Positions 63,212 to 64,000 of a DNA stretch of 64,000 nt are shown piece after piece. The notes beneath the pieces are model-generated. The model did no database searches. It was given only the letters and a program-made list of their open reading frames with translations, and was not told the origin of the DNA. Location: NCBI GenBank assembly GCA_016584305.1, contig JACEEZ010019764.1, positions 109,501-173,500 of the forward strand, read 5' to 3'. The position numbers and the translations under genes are program-made. Every line of letters starts with the position of its first letter. Within the stretch, counting starts at the first letter, position 1. The stretch comes from Chionoecetes opilio (taxonomy: Eukaryota > Arthropoda > Malacostraca > Decapoda > Majidae).

Positions 63212-64000
63212 CTAGAAGAAAAAGCAGTTAAGAGATAAATAAGTCCTTCTTGATTCTCTGTTTCACGGCCAGGTGTTAGGGTGACAGGGTATACTGGTAG
63301 GCATAGTATCTTACTTACAAGCATATCCTTGTTGAAATGTATATGGTGGACATATTTTGTGGGTTATGAGTTCAACTTGCATCATAATAAACGCATCATA
63401 ATTTGCATAAATGTACTTCCTTATGGGGAGCGTCACACGAATATTTCCGGAAAAAAATCGAAATATTCAAAAACATTATCATGCGTAGTTGAACACTTGA
63501 GCAAGCTTGTGACAAAGTATCATAAAGGACGCAGAAAAAATGAAAGAGTTATATCTGATTTTCTCCCCCCCCCCTCCCCCCCGAAAAATATCCGTAAAGA
63601 AAATTTGTATGATATTCACTGGCATAGGCAAACTGGCACCTCTCAGTCCCTCTCTGTGAGACAGAGGGTCATCTCAAGGCCTCAGTAGTGAGGGAGTAGA
63701 GGGAGAAGCCGGGTGTCGCTGCTCGTCTTCGTTTTTCCACCATTCCTGTTCCCTCCAGACTATTTACCATTTATTCTGCTCAGGATTGATCTACCTCACG
63801 CTCTCTACCTCCTCCACCACCATGCCGAGGACATCAAGGCATAAAGTGGCTCAGAGAGAGAGAATGCTGGCTGTAGTTCAGCAAACTGTCCATGCGCATC
63901 TGACAGCTAGCACCCTTTTGTGACTAGTACCTTTTGCAATAGGGGAAACCAGATACCAGCTATGTCATATAGCACTTCAAGAGTGATAGAGAGCGTGGCT
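63212..64000. other. Dynein intron, no further exon seen
   Basis: Begins with the exon A acceptor tract. I found no dynein block up to 64000; the next upstream exon should end one base into a codon. Confidence 0.5.

Overview
This window looks like intron-rich, repeat-saturated nuclear DNA from an arthropod, most likely a decapod crustacean. The reasons are TTAGG-type tracts, Tc1, pogo/Tigger, piggyBac and hAT transposons, several LINE types with worn 3' ends, and no operon structure. The organism is an inference from this repeat style, not a marker-gene result.

Two spliced host-type genes can be reconstructed, both on the minus strand. The larger is the 3' part of a dynein heavy chain: 16 exons from 63211 down to a stop at 40165, 1147 codons, with every exon phase and splice site agreeing. 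It covers the end of AAA5 with its buttress, AAA6 and a divergent C-terminal domain; the 5' part lies beyond 64000. The smaller is a complete three-exon Myb/SANT-like DNA-binding protein gene of 341 codons (28355 down to 24766).

Layout: 1-7.6 kb holds broken mobile-element proteins (two copies of a repeat-borne protein family, a gypsy-like gag with LTR and primer site, and a FEN1-like nuclease remnant with a CXC tail). 7.6-11 kb is LINE, SINE, LTR and MITE debris. 11.1-18.1 kb is one large pogo-type transposon whose broken transposase ends in a PHD finger; it is interrupted by an apparently intact Tigger-like transposon (684-codon transposase) and by a MITE carrying a LINE tail. 18.2-21.9 kb is an RTE-type LINE with an 11-bp target duplication, split by a 2-kb hAT-like element with an 8-bp duplication. 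22-24.7 kb is low-copy repeat mosaic. 24.8-28.4 kb is the Myb/SANT gene. 28.5-40 kb is again repeat mosaic: piggyBac relic, fold-back elements, inverted Tc1 halves, a 20-bp minisatellite with higher-order structure, and two opposed halves of another mobile protein family. 40.2-63.2 kb is the dynein gene with introns stuffed with transposons.

The most striking features are: (1) a 2-kb array of about 68 copies of a 30-bp unit that begins exactly at a dynein 5' splice site, so nearly every unit carries a copy of that splice donor; (2) several unrelated TIR transposon families that each carry the 3' tail of a LINE and have multiplied with it; (3) a nest of insertions at least four layers deep inside one dynein intron, dateable by target duplications and uninterrupted paralogues; (4) a mobile FEN1-like nuclease relic. 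All family assignments come from reading motifs by eye; no database search was run.
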